Shown here piece after piece: positions 33,565-35,262 of a stretch of 35,262 bases of DNA (positions within the stretch are counted from its first letter, which is position 1; each line of letters opens with the position of its first letter). The notes beneath the pieces are model-generated. The model was not told the origin of the DNA, searched no databases, and saw only the letters and a program-made list of their open reading frames with translations. The position numbers and the translations under genes were made by a program. Origin of the DNA: Bathymodiolus platifrons methanotrophic gill symbiont (lineage in GTDB: Bacteria; Pseudomonadota; Gammaproteobacteria; Methylococcales; Methylomonadaceae); contig NZ_BDMN01000076.1 of NCBI RefSeq assembly GCF_002189065.1, forward strand, positions 1-35,262, written 5' to 3'.

Positions 33565-34576
33565 CTAACGCACTAAAAACGGAACATAAGCTTCTATATC
33601 ACCGCGCAAATAACGCGCTAATAATCGTGCTTGAATCTGAGCCAATAAACCTATCGGTACACTCTGCTCTAATACTGGGTGATTGATTTCTTCTTTTTTA
33701 CGCTCTTGATAAGCTCCAATCACTATTTTTCTGCCCTCGTCATTTAACAATACACTGCCGCCATCACGCTTATCAAAATGTTTGGTTTTTAATTGACCTC
33801 TATTAATCAGCTTTAAGGCTAAACGGTCACACAGCGGAGCGCGAAATTCTTCTTGTAAATCCAGTGCCAGGGAAGGTCGTCCAGGGCGTGGAACATGTAA
33901 AAACCCTAATTGTGGGTCAAGCCCGACACTCTCAAGTGCACTACGACAATCATTGAGCATTAATGCATACAAAAAAGAAATTAACGCATTAAAAGGGTCT
34001 CGTGGTGGCCTGCGGTTACGCCCACTAAATTTAAAATCGTCTCGTGAGCTTTCCCGGACTAGTAATAATAAAACTGAAAAATAACTACGTGCTGCATCGC
34101 CTTCAAAACCTCGGATACTGTCAATATTATCGGCGGTTTCCAATTTTTTTAGTGTGCCAGCAAGCAGTTGATTGATTTTATTAAGACGTTTTTTCTCTTC
34201 TTCTTGTTTACTTTCGCGCATGGCGCGCATCAATATCTGGCGGCTGTTATGAATTTTTCCGGCAATAAAATAGCGGCTTATCTGCACTGCGAAATTGTGT
34301 CTGGCGTAGTAGAATATTACCGCTAACCGGGCTTTCCAGACGACATTGAAAACGCCCCGAACGGTCTAACCAGATAACAGTGCGTCCATCTTTAGCGCAG
34401 CGAGCCAATAAGGCAGGGCTTAGCATGACATTTTCAAATAGCACAAAGCTATACAGGTGATGCAGTGGGACTTGCATACGTTTCTGCTTTTCTATCATAA
34501 TACAAACCGTTTCGCCTTCAAGCCGTAAGTAGGCTTCAGGGGTGGTGACATAGAGTGTGTTGAGTAAATTTTTCAT
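33565..34576 (-). pseudogene. cas1: CRISPR integrase Cas1, frameshifted
   Basis: The first part starts at ATG 34576 (MKNLLNTLYVTTPEAYLRLE, after AGGGA) and is clearly Cas1 up to VSGNILLRQTQFRSAD, then runs out of frame into a stop. The second part, in another frame, resumes at ISRYFIAGKIHNSRQ and continues to the end at 33565, including residues around the metal site (LHVPRPGRPSLALDLQEEFR). Intact type I-C Cas1 has about six or seven residues between these blocks, so a small non-triplet deletion near 34270-34290 is likely. The total span is 1012 bp, not a multiple of three. All other landmarks are present. A sequencing error is possible but a deletion explains the missing residues better. Confidence 0.85.
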
Positions 34577-34589
34577 ATTCCCTAAGTTT

Positions 34590-35210
34590 TTAATAGTCTG
34601 TGTCAAACAGATGATCGGCGAGGTGTTTGATCGAGGCGTTAGCCTGTAATAATTCAGGCTCGCATAAGCTGTTTAATGAGCATTGTTCACAGCGTTTTTT
34701 ATCAGGGGTAACAGGTGGGGGAATCGCTTGTGCTAGTAGTTTTTTAACTGCGTCAATGGTGTCGAATAGTTGCTGACGTAGTATAGCTGAGAGTGAGACT
34801 TCACGACGGCGGCGTGATTTTATGTGATAGATAGCGGCGGTTTGAATATCTAGCTGCAGCATTTCTTCCAGACAGAGTGCTTGTGCGGCCACTTGTAAAT
34901 CATCATTCAGCCATTGTTTACGCCTACCGAGTTTGTATTCAATAGGAAAAACCGAACCGTCCGGATGGAATTCCACCACATCACAGCGCCCTGTTAAGTC
35001 ATGTTCGTCCGACCAGACAGGTAAGGCAAATTCAACGCGAACCCCGTTTTTTATTTCATGCTGTAATTGGTCAACACGCTCATGTTCTTCTGTGCCACTT
35101 TGGGTATGGATATTGTCTTTAAATTCACTTTCTGCATAAATTAAATAACAACGGCGCGGACAGTAGGCGTATTGGTTGAGGGCGGACAGGGGGATAGGAT
35201 GATCAGTCAT
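34590..35210 (-). CDS. cas4: CRISPR-associated exonuclease Cas4
   Basis: The protein has 206 residues of the RecB-nuclease Cas4 type, which trims prespacers and selects PAM ends. The N-terminal Cys and nuclease landmarks are YCPRRCYLIYAE, then the active-site Asp and Glu-x-Lys in GRCDVVEF and PIEYKLGR; the C-terminal cysteine cluster is RCEQCSLNSLCEPE. All four iron-sulfur cysteines seem present. cas1 starts 13 bp downstream. The order cas4-cas1-cas2 is typical of type I-C; effector genes, if any, would lie past 35210, outside the window. Confidence 0.93.
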   Translation of the reverse strand: MTDHPIPLSALNQYAYCPRRCYLIYAESEFKDNIHTQSGTEEHERVDQLQHEIKNGVRVEFALPVWSDEHDLTGRCDVVEFHPDGSVFPIEYKLGRRKQWLNDDLQVAAQALCLEEMLQLDIQTAAIYHIKSRRRREVSLSAILRQQLFDTIDAVKKLLAQAIPPPVTPDKKRCEQCSLNSLCEPELLQANASIKHLADHLFDTDY

Positions 35211-35262
35211 GGTATCCGTAAAATTATTTTTCTGAAAATCTATAGGGTGTATAACTTTACAG
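35211..35262. other. Right edge, upstream of cas4
   Basis: Only 52 bp remain upstream of cas4. No gene end, promoter or repeat can be identified with confidence, so it cannot be told whether cas7 or another effector gene comes next. Confidence 0.5.

Noticed and set aside
34247-34606. cas1 as two separate genes or a programmed frameshift
   Set aside because: Both parts match one Cas1, residues are missing at the junction, and no slippery sequence is evident.

Overview
The window looks like a chromosomal segment of an AT-rich gammaproteobacterium. The gene orders rpmF-plsX-fabH-fabD-fabG-acpP-fabF-pabC-mltG-tmk-holB-pilZ and lipoprotein peptidase-rpoS are gammaproteobacterial. The dense short palindromes and the nitrate/nitrite genes beside housekeeping operons would fit a Methylococcales-type methanotroph, but no methane-oxidation gene is in view, so that placement is only an inference.

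Layout. 1-2768: gene-poor start, a beta-lactamase-fold hydrolase gene broken by an in-frame TGA, and a reverse-strand HPP/CBS membrane protein. 2769-3889: intergenic stretch with a long hairpin element, a MITE, a REP-like palindrome and a dyad. 3890-15777: nitrate/nitrite block with narK, narGHJI, a hemerythrin protein, copper nitrite reductase nirK and a second NarK-type transporter, giving nitrate uptake and reduction through nitrite to NO. Nothing for NO or N2O reduction is visible. 16365-19266: arsenate resistance unit arsR-GAPDH-arsJ, in which arsR is split by a MITE. 19416-22529: J-domain protein, lipoprotein LysM/M23 protein, rpoS, and Maf/YceF on the reverse strand. 22540-32774: long fatty-acid and phospholipid operon running into cell-wall, dTMP and DNA polymerase genes, ending in a pilZ that is also split by a MITE. 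32775-35210: palindromes, a one-spacer CRISPR remnant, and cas2, a frameshifted cas1 and cas4 on the reverse strand.

The most unusual content is non-coding. Three near-identical copies (204-214 bp) of a MITE with CTGAAGTTTCCCAAT ends each carry a perfect 8-bp target duplication, and two of them sit inside genes. In pilZ the inserted copy also has a 10-bp tandem duplication that opens a reading frame from the element into the rest of pilZ. Separately, two long hairpins (2801-2963 and 19960-20092) share an almost invariant apex, while their arms differ in sequence but stay self-complementary. This pattern suggests an undescribed structured repeat family. The CRISPR locus appears to be decaying.
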